A DNA stretch of 64,000 nucleotides from Geitlerinema sp. S16 (GTDB taxonomy: Bacteria > Cyanobacteriota > Cyanobacteriia > Cyanobacteriales > Geitlerinemataceae), in contig JAABST010000020.1 of the NCBI GenBank assembly GCA_011390275.1, positions 1-64,000 on the forward strand, given 5' to 3'. Under the pieces are notes generated by a model. The model ran no database searches and was not told the DNA's origin. It saw only the letters and a list, made by a program, of their open reading frames with translations. Both the position numbers and the translations under genes were made by a program. Numbering within the stretch: position 1 is the first letter of the stretch; every line of letters starts with the position of its first letter. Positions 35,358-45,100 of this stretch are shown piece after piece.

Positions 35358-36887
35358 ATGCATTATCCCGGTTCATCTTACCCGCCTCAATACGCAACCC
35401 TACGGCAACAGTTGCGCGATATTGCCGATATTGAGGCAATTCTTGCGATTTTGTCTTGGGATCGGACAACCTATATGCCCCGTGGCGGCGCGATCGATCG
35501 CGGACGTCAAAGCGCGACGCTTCAGCACCTGCTACACCAAAAAGCAACGGCTCCAGAGCTGGGCGAGCTGTTCGAGCATCTACAAGACTTTGAGGCCAGC
35601 CGTCCCTATAGCTCGATCGAGGCCAGCACCATTCGGATTGCGCGGCTCGACTATCAGCGTCGTATTGCGGTTCCCGCCGAATTTACGGCTCGCCTCACCG
35701 CACATCAAACCAAAAGCTATAGCGATTGGGCGCGGGCTCGTGAGGCCAATGATTTCAAGATTGTTCGGCCTGCCCTAGAAAAAATGCTCGATTTGAGCCG
35801 CGAATTTTCGAGCTTTTTCCCCCAAGCGCAGCATCCCGCCGATCCCGCGATCGCCCGCGCCGATCGCGACACCAATACGCAACAACTACGCGAACTCTTT
35901 AGCCATCTGCGTGTACAGCTACTGTCACTGATTGACGAAATTAACGCCTCGGCGATGCCGGTCAGTGATGCACTTCTCCGTCAGGAATTTGACGTCACTG
36001 TGCAGCAAGATTTTTGCCGCAAACTGATCGAACGGATCGGCTATGACTTCAATCGGGGTCGCATTGATACCACGATTCACCCGTTTACCGTCGGCTTCGG
36101 AACGGGCGATGTTCGCATCACCAATCGTGCCTTTTCTCACGATCTGCGCGAATCTATCTTCAGCACGCTTCACGAAATGGGTCACGGACTCTACGAACAG
36201 GGCATTGATCCAGCACTGAGCGGAACGCCCCTGGCCGCAGGCGCATCGTCGGGAATGCATGAATCTCAGTCGCGACTCTGGGAAAATATCATTGGGCGTA
36301 GTCGTGCATTTTGGGAATGCTGTTTCCCCTGGCTGCAAGGCGCATTTATTCGCCAGTTAGGAAAATCTTCGGTGCGTGATTTTTACGCGGCGGTCAATAC
36401 CGTCAGCCGCACGCCCATTCGGACGAGCGCCGATGAGGTGACCTACAATCTGCACATTATTATTCGGTTTGAACTCGAACTGGCGATGCTGGAAGGCAAG
36501 CTCGCGATCGCCGATTTGCCCGAGGCGTGGAACGCGGCTTATCAAAAAGATTTAGGCATTACTCCCACCAGCGATCTAGACGGCGTGCTTCAGGATGTTC
36601 ACTGGTATAGCGATCGTATTGGCGGCCAGTTCCAAGGGTATACCTTGGGCAATCTTATTGCCGCGCAACTCTATGAAACCGCTCTGCGCACCCATCCAGA
36701 AATCCCGGTGGATCTCGAACGTGGCCGTTTTTCAACCCTCCAACAGTGGCTACAAAGCAATATCTATCGTCATGGGCGCAAGTTCTCCGCCACGGAACTG
36801 CTCGAACGGGTGACGGGGCGATCGCTTCAGGTTGAACCATTTATCGACCTCTTGCGCGAAAAATACACGCAGCTCTATCGGCTCTAG
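35358..36887 (+). CDS. M32 (Taq) family metallocarboxypeptidase
   Basis: A 509-residue M32 carboxypeptidase. The zinc site HEMGHGLYEQG (about 273-283) with a downstream Glu in GMHESQSRLWENIIGR is complete. Other family segments are LSWDRTTYMPRGGAIDRG near the start, TIHPFTVGFGTGDVRIT, and RTSADEVTYNLHIIIRFELE. It trims amino acids from C-termini in the cytosol. Length is normal and ATG 35358 is the natural start. Monocistronic. Confidence 0.94.
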   Translation: MHYPGSSYPPQYATLRQQLRDIADIEAILAILSWDRTTYMPRGGAIDRGRQSATLQHLLHQKATAPELGELFEHLQDFEASRPYSSIEASTIRIARLDYQRRIAVPAEFTARLTAHQTKSYSDWARAREANDFKIVRPALEKMLDLSREFSSFFPQAQHPADPAIARADRDTNTQQLRELFSHLRVQLLSLIDEINASAMPVSDALLRQEFDVTVQQDFCRKLIERIGYDFNRGRIDTTIHPFTVGFGTGDVRITNRAFSHDLRESIFSTLHEMGHGLYEQGIDPALSGTPLAAGASSGMHESQSRLWENIIGRSRAFWECCFPWLQGAFIRQLGKSSVRDFYAAVNTVSRTPIRTSADEVTYNLHIIIRFELELAMLEGKLAIADLPEAWNAAYQKDLGITPTSDLDGVLQDVHWYSDRIGGQFQGYTLGNLIAAQLYETALRTHPEIPVDLERGRFSTLQQWLQSNIYRHGRKFSATELLERVTGRSLQVEPFIDLLREKYTQLYRL

Positions 36888-36970
36888 ATCGCTTCGATCG
36901 CTCAAATCGCCCTGATCGCCCTGACAGCAACCGACGCCGCCTACACCTGACCCCCAGCGAGCGCGTCCAG

Positions 36971-37645
36971 CTAGGATTTATCGTGATCGCCCCGGCGACG
37001 TTTTTCGCTGTCCTGCTGCGCCCGATCGTCCGCACTAAACTCCACCCCCGGACTGCGAGCCGCACGATAATTGGCGACCTGATCCGATACCGCTCCCCAC
37101 GCAGCGGCTGCACCCTTCGCGGTCTTATCAAACGCCATCGCCGAGGACGCCTTCACGCCGCCCGCGATCGCCTCACTAATCGCCCCGAGATCCGCACTCA
37201 AAAAGACAAACTGCCAATCAGCGGCTTGTTTGTCGCGAATCATTTGCTTGATCGTGGCCTGATCAAATTCACGGCTCGCGTTTTCCTGGCCGTCGGTGAC
37301 GATCGCAATTACGATGCGTGCCGGTCGATTGGCTTCGGGCTGTTTGGCTAGCGTCGCGTCAAGGTCATTAATGCCGCGACCGATCGCGTCGAGCAGGGGC
37401 GTGCTAGCACGAGGAACGAAGGTTTCGCGCGTCAGGTTCGGTACATCGGCGATCGGTTGAAAATGGTGGATCACTTCGTAGGGATCTTGCGAGTCAAACT
37501 GAACCAGGGTCAGGGTGGCGCGTCCGGGTTCGCGTTGCTGTGCGTTTAAAAAGGCATTGAAACCGCCGATCGTATCGTCGCGGATACTTTGCATCGAGCC
37601 GGTGCGATCGAGAATAACGGTGATGTGTGTGGAGTCAGGCTGCAT
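36971..37645 (-). CDS. Von Willebrand factor type A domain protein
   Basis: A 224-residue protein from ATG 37645 (MQPDSTHITV). The VWA fold fills about 5-190: the metal site DRTGSMQSI (a Thr/Gly variant of DxSxS), STPLLDAIGRG with its Thr, and IAIVTDGQEN with the Asp. No signal peptide or membrane helix; the tail is charged and low in complexity. Cytosolic VWA proteins usually bind partners in a Mg2+-dependent way. Divergent from the Uma2 gene. Function unknown. Confidence 0.85.
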   Translation of the reverse strand: MQPDSTHITVILDRTGSMQSIRDDTIGGFNAFLNAQQREPGRATLTLVQFDSQDPYEVIHHFQPIADVPNLTRETFVPRASTPLLDAIGRGINDLDATLAKQPEANRPARIVIAIVTDGQENASREFDQATIKQMIRDKQAADWQFVFLSADLGAISEAIAGGVKASSAMAFDKTAKGAAAAWGAVSDQVANYRAARSPGVEFSADDRAQQDSEKRRRGDHDKS

Positions 37646-37771
37646 TGTTTTGAGAGACCAATTATCAATGGTTTTAACTTCAAGATACTCTCCCTGATTC
37701 CTGGTGAGTTTCTTCGAGAGGTTAGATTGGCGATCAGGCGACAATAGATATAGCCCCTCAACCCGATCGCC

Positions 37772-38365
37772 ATGCTTGCCCAAGATTCCTCACTTACCCC
37801 CGACGAATACCTCGCCCTCGAAGCCAGCAGCCCCACCAAACACGAATACCTCGACGGCCATATCGTCGCCATGGCCGGAGCCACCGACGCCCACGTCACG
37901 ATCGCCGGAAACCTGTTCGCCGAACTGCGATCGCACCTGCGCGGTTCCGGCTGCCGTGTCTACATCTCCGACATGAAAGCCCGCATCGAGACGCGAAACC
38001 GCTTTTTCTATCCCGATCTCCTGATCACCTGCGACCCGCGCGACACCGAAACCACCACCTATAAAGCCTTTCCCAAACTGATCATCGAAGTCCTCTCCGA
38101 CTCAACCGCATCCTTCGATCGCGGCCCAAAATTCAACGATTACCAAACCCTCGATTCGCTCGACGAATACGTCCTCATCAGCAGTCAGCACCACCAGGTT
38201 GAACTGTTTCGCCGCCACACCGACGACCTCTGGATCTATCAAAACTACGCCGAAACCGACACCTTTCAGCTCAAAAGCATCAACTACACCGGTAGATTCG
38301 ACACCCTTTACGAAGATGTCAGCTTCGCATCACCGAGTGCCCAACCCCTAGCCTACCGTAAATAA
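37772..38365 (+). CDS. Uma2 family (DUF820) endonuclease-like protein
   Basis: A 197-residue Uma2 protein of the restriction-endonuclease-like fold. Seen are LTPDEYLALEASSPTKHEYLDG, DMKARIE, YPDLLITC with the Asp, and FPKLIIEVLSDSTASFDRG with the Glu and Lys of a PD-(D/E)xK-like site. These genes are strongly multiplied in cyanobacteria; biological roles are unknown. It stands alone. Confidence 0.9.
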   Translation: MLAQDSSLTPDEYLALEASSPTKHEYLDGHIVAMAGATDAHVTIAGNLFAELRSHLRGSGCRVYISDMKARIETRNRFFYPDLLITCDPRDTETTTYKAFPKLIIEVLSDSTASFDRGPKFNDYQTLDSLDEYVLISSQHHQVELFRRHTDDLWIYQNYAETDTFQLKSINYTGRFDTLYEDVSFASPSAQPLAYRK

Positions 38366-38387
38366 AGAATCTGGATTGATCCGCCAA

Positions 38388-38465
38388 GTCTGAGACACCG
38401 GATTTTTATCAAGCGTTGGCAAGGTGTGCCCATTGACTCAACAAAAACCCGGTTCTGTGTCAGAC
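38388..38465. repeat. Inverted repeat between convergent genes (possible bidirectional terminator)
   Basis: GTCTGAGACACCGGATTTTT (38388-38407) and AAAAACCCGGTTCTGTGTCAGAC-like sequence (38443-38465) form imperfect ~20-bp arms around a 35-base loop. Such CCGGTTTTT/AAAAACCGG arms are common in cyanobacterial intergenic repeats. The element ends 6 bp before the dxs stop codon. Confidence 0.7.
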
Positions 38466-38470
38466 CAACT

Positions 38471-40381
38471 TTACGACACTGTCATCGGCGTTTTTTGCTC
38501 CAGGAAGAACGCCTTACGCACCGTCTCGGCCATTTGCGGCGGCAGTAGACCGAGATCCGCTTTCGACTCGTCTGGCGAGGCATGATCCACCAGGATATCC
38601 GGCACACCGATGCGCTTCACCGGAACCGTAACGCCACGATCGGCCAGCCCTTCCAGCACCGCCGAACCAAAGCCACCCATCAAGCAGCCCTCTTCCAGCG
38701 TCACGACCTTACCGATCGACTCCGCGAGCGGCGCGATCGTGTCGAGATCCAGCGGCTTGACGAAACGGGCGTTCACCACCGTGGCGCTGATGCCATGCTC
38801 GCTAAGGATTTCCGCGATTTGCATCGCCGGATGCACCATCGTGCCGTAGCCGATCAACATCACGTCATCACCGTGGCGCAACACTTCACTTTTGCCGATC
38901 TCGATCGGCTCCCAGCCTTCATCGGCCAGCGCCACGCCGTAGCCGCTGCCGCGCGGGTAACGCATGACGATCGGGCCACTGTAATTGACGCCCGTCACGA
39001 TCATGCGTTGTAATTCCGCCTCATCCTTGGGCGCCATCACGACCAGGTTGGGGATGCAGCGCATGTAGGCGATGTCGTATAGCCCTTGGTGGGTGGGGCC
39101 GTCCGCGCCGACGATACCGGCGCGATCGAGACACATGAACACCGGCAGCTTTTGGATGCAGATGTCGTGTACCACCTGGTCAAAAGCACGCTGCATGAAC
39201 GTCGAATAGATCGCCGCCACGGGCTTCATGCCATCGCAAGCCATGCCCGCCGCCAGGGTCATCGCGTGTTGCTCGGCGATGCCCACGTCAACGTATTGCT
39301 TCGGTAGTTTTTGCTGGAGCTTATCGAGACCGGTTCCCGTGGCCATCGCGGCGGTGATCCCGATAATCGTCGAATCTGCTTCGGCGAGTTTAATCAGGGT
39401 TTCGACGAAAACTTTGGAATAGCTCGGCGGTTTGGGTTTTTTCGAGGGGTAGGCTTTGCCCGTAGCGAGGTCGAAGGGCGATTGCGCGTGGTAGCCGACT
39501 TGGTCTTGCTCGGCGATCGCGTAACCCTTGCCTTTCACCGTTGCGACGTGAACCAACACCGGCCCTTCGATGTGGTGCGCCTGCTCAAAGGTTTCGATCA
39601 GCTCTTTAATGTTGTGACCATCCACCGGCCCCATGTAGGTAAAGCCCAGCTCTTCAAACACCGCGCCGACCTTCGAGACCGCGAGGCGCTTCATGCCTTC
39701 CTTGAGGCGTTCCATTTCCGGCGTGAAGTTTTCACCGAAAAAGGGCAGATGTTTAAACTGCTCTTCGAGGTTATCGGCGAGGAACTGCACCGGGTCGCTG
39801 AGGCGCATTTTGTTGAGATAACGCGGAATCGCGCCGACGTTGGGCGAAATCGACATTTCGTTGTCGTTGAGCACGACCATCAGGCGCGTATGCGGCAAAT
39901 GTCCGGCATGGTTGATCGCTTCGAGGGACATGCCGCCGGTCAGCGCACCATCGCCAATCACGGCGACACATTTATAATCGTCGCCCTTGTTATCGCGAGC
40001 GATCGCCATGCCCAGCGCTGCTGAGATGCTGGTCGAAGCGTGACCCGCGCCGAAGTGGTCAAATTTATTTTCGGTGCGCTTGAGGTAGCCCGCGACGCCG
40101 TCTTTTTGTCGCAGGGTATGGAATTGGTCGTAGCGCCCGGTGAGGAGTTTGTGCGGATAGGCTTGGTGGCCGACATCCCAGGTGACTTTGTCGCGATCGA
40201 GATCCAAGGTCTGATACAGCGCGATCGTCAGCTCCACCACGCCGAGACCGGGGCCGAGGTGTCCGCCACTGGCGGCGATCGTTTGTAAATGCTTTTCGCG
40301 AATTTGGCGGGCGATCTCTTCCAGTTGGGGAATACTCAGCCCGTGAAGCTGATTCGGATGCGTTACATCACTCAAGTGCAT
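38471..40381 (-). CDS. dxs: 1-deoxy-D-xylulose-5-phosphate synthase
   Basis: A 636-residue DXS, the first enzyme of the MEP isoprenoid pathway, joining pyruvate and glyceraldehyde 3-phosphate with thiamine diphosphate. Seen are [34 protein letters not shown], the TPP motif [18 protein letters not shown] (about 150-167) with NDNEMSI, then the transketolase pyrimidine domain with [17 protein letters not shown]. The ATG at 40381 ([16 protein letters not shown]) is the conserved start; the frame runs 42 codons further upstream without conservation. Supplies carotenoid, phytol and quinone precursors. Confidence 0.96.
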   Translation of the reverse strand: MHLSDVTHPNQLHGLSIPQLEEIARQIREKHLQTIAASGGHLGPGLGVVELTIALYQTLDLDRDKVTWDVGHQAYPHKLLTGRYDQFHTLRQKDGVAGYLKRTENKFDHFGAGHASTSISAALGMAIARDNKGDDYKCVAVIGDGALTGGMSLEAINHAGHLPHTRLMVVLNDNEMSISPNVGAIPRYLNKMRLSDPVQFLADNLEEQFKHLPFFGENFTPEMERLKEGMKRLAVSKVGAVFEELGFTYMGPVDGHNIKELIETFEQAHHIEGPVLVHVATVKGKGYAIAEQDQVGYHAQSPFDLATGKAYPSKKPKPPSYSKVFVETLIKLAEADSTIIGITAAMATGTGLDKLQQKLPKQYVDVGIAEQHAMTLAAGMACDGMKPVAAIYSTFMQRAFDQVVHDICIQKLPVFMCLDRAGIVGADGPTHQGLYDIAYMRCIPNLVVMAPKDEAELQRMIVTGVNYSGPIVMRYPRGSGYGVALADEGWEPIEIGKSEVLRHGDDVMLIGYGTMVHPAMQIAEILSEHGISATVVNARFVKPLDLDTIAPLAESIGKVVTLEEGCLMGGFGSAVLEGLADRGVTVPVKRIGVPDILVDHASPDESKADLGLLPPQMAETVRKAFFLEQKTPMTVS

Positions 40382-40826
40382 ATCAATTAACCCTCGTCGA
40401 TCGGGTGAATAAGGCGGCGCAGCGGGCGTCGGTGAGCAGAATTCGGATTGAATTTGGATATGATCTGGATGTGATCTGGATTCAATCCGCGAATCCAACA
40501 GCATCAAAACGGCAGATGCGAGGTGCTGTGGAGGCGGGGAACGCCGTACAAAAGCTTCATCGAAAAAAAGCTTAATTAAGTTTTGTTAACTGTCTTTAGT
40601 TTGACTTAGTATTCCAAAATAGTACAAGCCTCGATGGGTTATCCCTGCGTTGTTACAGATCGCAATTCCCAGAAACCGGCAGCGATCGCGGTGCGTGCGA
40701 AACGTTCGCGGTTTGGGGTTGTGAATGGGGGAGGGACGCACGATCGCGCTAAGGGCGATGTCCGGTTGGGGAAAGACGGGGGAAAATAGGGCTAAGGCTC
40801 CGATATTTTATGAAGGAGATAGGCGG
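40382..40826. other. Divergent promoter region dxs / VOC gene
   Basis: About 445 bp. An AT-rich segment (40560-40630) with AAGCTTAATTAAG is a likely promoter area for dxs. AAGGAG at 40813-40818 is a good ribosome binding site for ATG 40827. Confidence 0.45.
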
Positions 40827-41198
40827 ATGGTACGTGTAACCGAAGTGTTTGTAGCGATCGCGAGTATCGATTTGGTGCGGTTGGTCGGGTTTTATCAAGG
40901 GCTATTCGAGTCTGAGCCGGTGGTTTGCGATGTGGAACGCTACGCCGAATTTCACCTACCGGGGTTACGTTTGGCGATGTTTTGCCCGAATGTTACCCAC
41001 CGATCGGAGTTTGATCATCCGGCGCGATCGGCGATCAGTTTGTGCGTGGAGGTGGCCAGCCTGGATGCGGCGATCGATCGGTTAACGGCGATCGGCTATC
41101 CACCACCGGGGATGATCATTACGGCATCTCACGGTCGCGAAATTTACGCCTACGATCCCGATGGCAATCGCTTGATTTTGCATGATCTCCAGTCCTAG
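40827..41198 (+). CDS. VOC (glyoxalase/bleomycin resistance) superfamily protein
   Basis: A 123-residue single-domain vicinal oxygen chelate protein. The order EVFVAIASIDLVRLVGFYQGLF, AEFHLPGLRLAMFCPN, AISLCVEVASLDAAIDRLTAIG, and REIYAYDPDGNRLILHDL is typical, with the C-terminal Asp-Pro-Asp-Gly-Asn turn. ATG 40827 is chosen because AAGGAG lies 8 bases upstream; the frame opens at 40725. Substrate unknown. Tail-to-tail with the methyltransferase. Confidence 0.85.
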   Translation: MVRVTEVFVAIASIDLVRLVGFYQGLFESEPVVCDVERYAEFHLPGLRLAMFCPNVTHRSEFDHPARSAISLCVEVASLDAAIDRLTAIGYPPPGMIITASHGREIYAYDPDGNRLILHDLQS

Positions 41199-41230
41199 AA
41201 CGGGTTCTACATCATGCCAGATCCCGCGCC

Positions 41231-42070
41231 TTATACCGTCAGCGTCCGGAATGATAGCACCACATAGCGCACCAGCCCCAACGTGCTGACTAATTCCTGG
41301 CCAGCGGCGACGCTTTCGGCTTCGTTTAGCTCGAATTGGCGGCAGATTTGCTTCAGGATGGGGTAGGTCGGCAGGGTGTTGCGGGTGATGTCGCGGTTGG
41401 TTTCGATCGCCAGGCCGATCGTGTTGGCGAGCCGTTCGTAGGCGGGAATCGTGAAATCGGTGTTGCCCACGTCGCCGTAGAGCCGTTCGACGGAGCCGTT
41501 GGAAAACAGCGAGAGCAATTGAAACAGCGGCACGGTGATCGGCCAGAGGGTAAAGTCGCTCAGTGCGAGGGTTCCGCCCGGTTTGAGGACGCGCTTGACT
41601 TCGCGTAAAAATTGTTCGCGGCTGGGGAAATGAAAGATGCATTCGACGGCGAGGATGCGATCGAAGCTGTTGTCCGCAAAGGGCAGTTCGCAGGCGTTGG
41701 CGCACACCCAGTCGATCGTGTTGTTGTGCTGGGGTGTGACGAGGGTGGCGGCGCGATCGAGTTGGCGTTGGTCGATGTTTAGGCCGGTGATGTGCAGGTC
41801 GTGGTAGCGCTCGTTGAGGCAGGCGGTGGTTCCGCCGAAGCCGCAACCGGCATCGAGGACGCGATCGCCTTCTTGGATTTCGGCGGCTTCGTAGACGCAT
41901 TCGCTCAGGCGTTTCGCGGCAATCGCGAAGTCGGGGATCGATCCGTCGGCTTGGTTGGGTTCTGGCCAGTAGCCCCAGTGGACGTGGGTTCCGAAGGCGT
42001 CGATCGTCGGGCGATCGTTCCGGGCGATCGCGTCGAGGATCATGTCGAAGTAGGGAAGTTTGATGTCCAT
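41231..42070 (-). CDS. SAM-dependent class I methyltransferase
   Basis: A 279-residue methyltransferase. Motif I VLDAGCGFGGTT at 71-82, LHITGLNIDQRQLDRA (motif II acidic part), FDRILAVECIFHFPSREQFLREV (motif IV region) and VLKPGGTLALSDF are all present. The resemblance is to the gamma-tocopherol/sarcosine-type small-molecule methyltransferases (HWGYWPEP near residue 31, CIFHFPSRE). The substrate is not evident. It lies head-to-head with the large STAND gene, 100 bp apart. Confidence 0.85.
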   Translation of the reverse strand: MDIKLPYFDMILDAIARNDRPTIDAFGTHVHWGYWPEPNQADGSIPDFAIAAKRLSECVYEAAEIQEGDRVLDAGCGFGGTTACLNERYHDLHITGLNIDQRQLDRAATLVTPQHNNTIDWVCANACELPFADNSFDRILAVECIFHFPSREQFLREVKRVLKPGGTLALSDFTLWPITVPLFQLLSLFSNGSVERLYGDVGNTDFTIPAYERLANTIGLAIETNRDITRNTLPTYPILKQICRQFELNEAESVAAGQELVSTLGLVRYVVLSFRTLTV

Positions 42071-42171
42071 GGGGGTGACTCACTGAGCATAGGGATCGCG
42101 TGCGATCGCCAAATGCTACCAAGATTTCGGGGTGAGCGTCGATACTATAGTTGGTGTTGAGGAAGGGTGAT

Positions 42172-45100
42172 ATGGGCGAACAGCGCAATATCAATACGGG
42201 CGGCGGTGATGCTTGTGAGGTTCACAACCAAGGCCAGTATTCCGAGGGAAATATCGACAATCGGCGTTATCAGCAGGGCATTATTGCCAACGACAACGCG
42301 ACGATTAATATCGAAACGCTGCATCAGCATTTTCACTTTGAGAACCCTTTCCCCGATGGGGTCCCGTTCAAAGCGCCGCCGATTCCAAAACACTTCGTAC
42401 CGCGTCCGCAGTATTCCAATGTGATTCGCGAACAATTGCTCTCAGTAGAGGCAAACCAGCCGGGGACGCTGGTGGTTAGTGCGATTCAGGGGTTGGGCGG
42501 GATTGGAAAATCGGTAATGGCGGCAGCTCTGGCGCACGAACCGGCGATCGCCAAGCATTTCCCAAATGGTGTTCTTTGGGTCACATTAGGTCAGAAGCCG
42601 GATTTATTGCCGCTGTTGGGCGACTGGATTTTTAAGTTGGGCGATCAGCAGTACAAGCCCACGACAGTTGAGGCGGCGTCGGATTATTTGCGATCGCTTT
42701 TGGCCGATAAAACGATGCTTCTGGTCGTTGATGACTTGTGGAATGCGTCACATTTCGAGCCGTTTCGGCTGGCGGGGAAAGGCTGTCGGGTGTTGGTGAC
42801 GACGCGCGAGGTGCGACTGAAGGACGCGCAGCGAATCGAGCTGGCAGAAATGTCGCTGGCGGAAAGTCTGGCGCTGGTGGAAAAGCGGCTCGATCGCCAG
42901 TTCGACGAAACCGAGCGGGAGGAATTTGCTGCGTTTGCACGAGCGGTGGGGTATTTGCCGTTAGCGCTGGAGCTGGGCGCGGTGCAAATCGAGGATGGAT
43001 ATTACGACTGGCACACGTTGCTAGAGGCGTTTGAGGAAGAGTTCGACATTCTCGACTTGGAGGGGGACGAGATTTCGGAGAACGATCGCCGAAAGTATAG
43101 TTTGCGGGCTTGTTTTAACTTGAGTTTGAAGCGGCTCAAGCCGGAACAGGTGCGGCAGTTTGCTTGGTTGGGGGTGTTGCCGGAGGATGTGTCGGTGGAT
43201 GCGCGATCGGTGGCGACGCTTTGGGAGACGAAGCCGGGTGCTACGAAGAAGGGTTTGATCGGGCTGCATCGGCGGGCGCTGTTGTTGGCTGGTGTGCCGG
43301 TGTCGGTGAACGGGCGATCGGAGCCAACGTTTCGGCAGCATGATTTATTGCACGATTTGGCGGTGGAGCTGGTGGCGGCATCTCCGTCGGCGGCGTTGCC
43401 GGGGTTGGGGTTATCGATGACGGTGGCGCACGGTCAGCTTTTGGATCGCTATCGTCCGGCGTCGGGGGCTTGGTGGGATTTGGCGGATGATGGTTATATT
43501 CACCGACGGCTGACCTGGCATATGGAGCGGGCTGGGCAGATTCGTGAGATGCACGAGCTGATTCGATCAGCGAATGGGGCGGGGCGGAATGCTTGGAGTG
43601 AGGCGTGTGAGGATTTGGGGTTGTTGACGGTGTTTGTGGAGGATGTGGCGCGGGCGTGGCGCTGTGCGGAGGAGGTGTATGGGGTGATTCCGACCCAGGC
43701 GGAGGGGTGGTGGTGGCAGTTTTGGTGTGCGTTTGCGATGGGTTCGTTGAATAGTTTGGTGGGGAATATTCCGGGGGAGTTGTTGGCGACGGCGGTGCGG
43801 CAGGGGCATTGGAGTGAGGCTCGGGCGGTGGCGTATGCGTTGCAAAAGCGGGAGGAAGGGAAGCGATCAAAGGCGTTGGCAGCATTGATGCCGGAGTTGC
43901 GGGGGCGAGAGATTGTGGATGAGGCGATTCGAGTGGCGCGGGGGATGGTGTCGGCGGAGAATCGCGATCGGGTTTTTGTTGCAGTAATCGAACATCAGGC
44001 AGAGTATTGGTCACCATCAAATGCCATTACGGTAGTTTGTCAGCTTTCTACCTCGCATGAGCAATCTAGAGGAGTACAAATACTAGTAAAAAAAGTACCT
44101 CAAAACTTAAAGTTAGCCCTATGGTCAATAGCAGATCAAATCCCCAAAAAACTTGACAAAATCAAAGCCATGAGTGAAATCTCCATGGAGATAAGTTTGA
44201 AATTATTGCAACAGCTTTCTAATGAGGCAGATCAGGTCCGTGCACTAGATTTCATAGCAAGCCGAATACCCTCAAAGCTATTACCAAAAGTATTGTCAAT
44301 AGTAAAGACAATGTCTTTTGACCACAGCATCTCAAGATCTTTGATCATCTTATCTCATTACTTTCAGGGAAATTTATTGGAGGAAGCAGTGTCAATAGCA
44401 TGTCGAATATCTTCCGAGATAGATCGAACAGATGCCCTGGTTGCGTTATGCAATTATTTACCGCAACAATACCAGTCACAAATATTAAAGATTGCAATCA
44501 GTACAATTCATCCATTAAATAAATCTAAATTGATACTTGCATCAGCAAAGTGGCAAGAAAGCTTATTTAGCGAAGCTTTGCAAATGACACGTCGGTATCT
44601 CAATAGATCTGCACAAGTAGAAATTCTCAGCAGGCTATCAGAGCGGGATGCATCATTATTTAATGAGGCTTTAGAAGTACTTGAGAAGATTCCCAACGAA
44701 TACCATAAGACTCGTATATTTGAAGCATTACTCGAGAAGCTTCCCACTTCTTTTCTGCCCAAAGCCCTATCAGTAGTTCTTAGAGTTGAGCATGAAAAGT
44801 GTAGAGCAATGTCATTAAGAGTAATGGCTGAAAAATTCAATTCTTGTATTTCTAGTGAATTATCAAATGCTGCTCGTCAACTGTTAGAAAACTCTGACAA
44901 AGCTTTTGTCTTTACCGTATTAGCCGAAAAAGATAGCTCTTTATTCTATGAGGCACTAATTTTAAACACTCGAATCAATGATGACCTTGACAAAGCCAAG
45001 ACTTTAGTTGAGTTAACCTTCCAAAAATCAGCTTTCTTGTCTGAGGCACTGATAGCCATACGCAATATTTCTGATCATCATGGCGATTGTCTATACCTCT

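Noticed and set aside
41082..42194. 370-codon minus frame overlapping the methyltransferase and VOC genes
   Set aside because: Arg/Pro-rich shadow in another frame of the same strand; the SAM motifs lie in the 41231-42070 frame.
43241..44020. 259-codon Pro/Ser-rich frame antisense to the STAND gene
   Set aside because: It is an artefact of the G-rich plus strand; low-complexity composition, no family features, and the sense frame encodes a clear NB-ARC protein.
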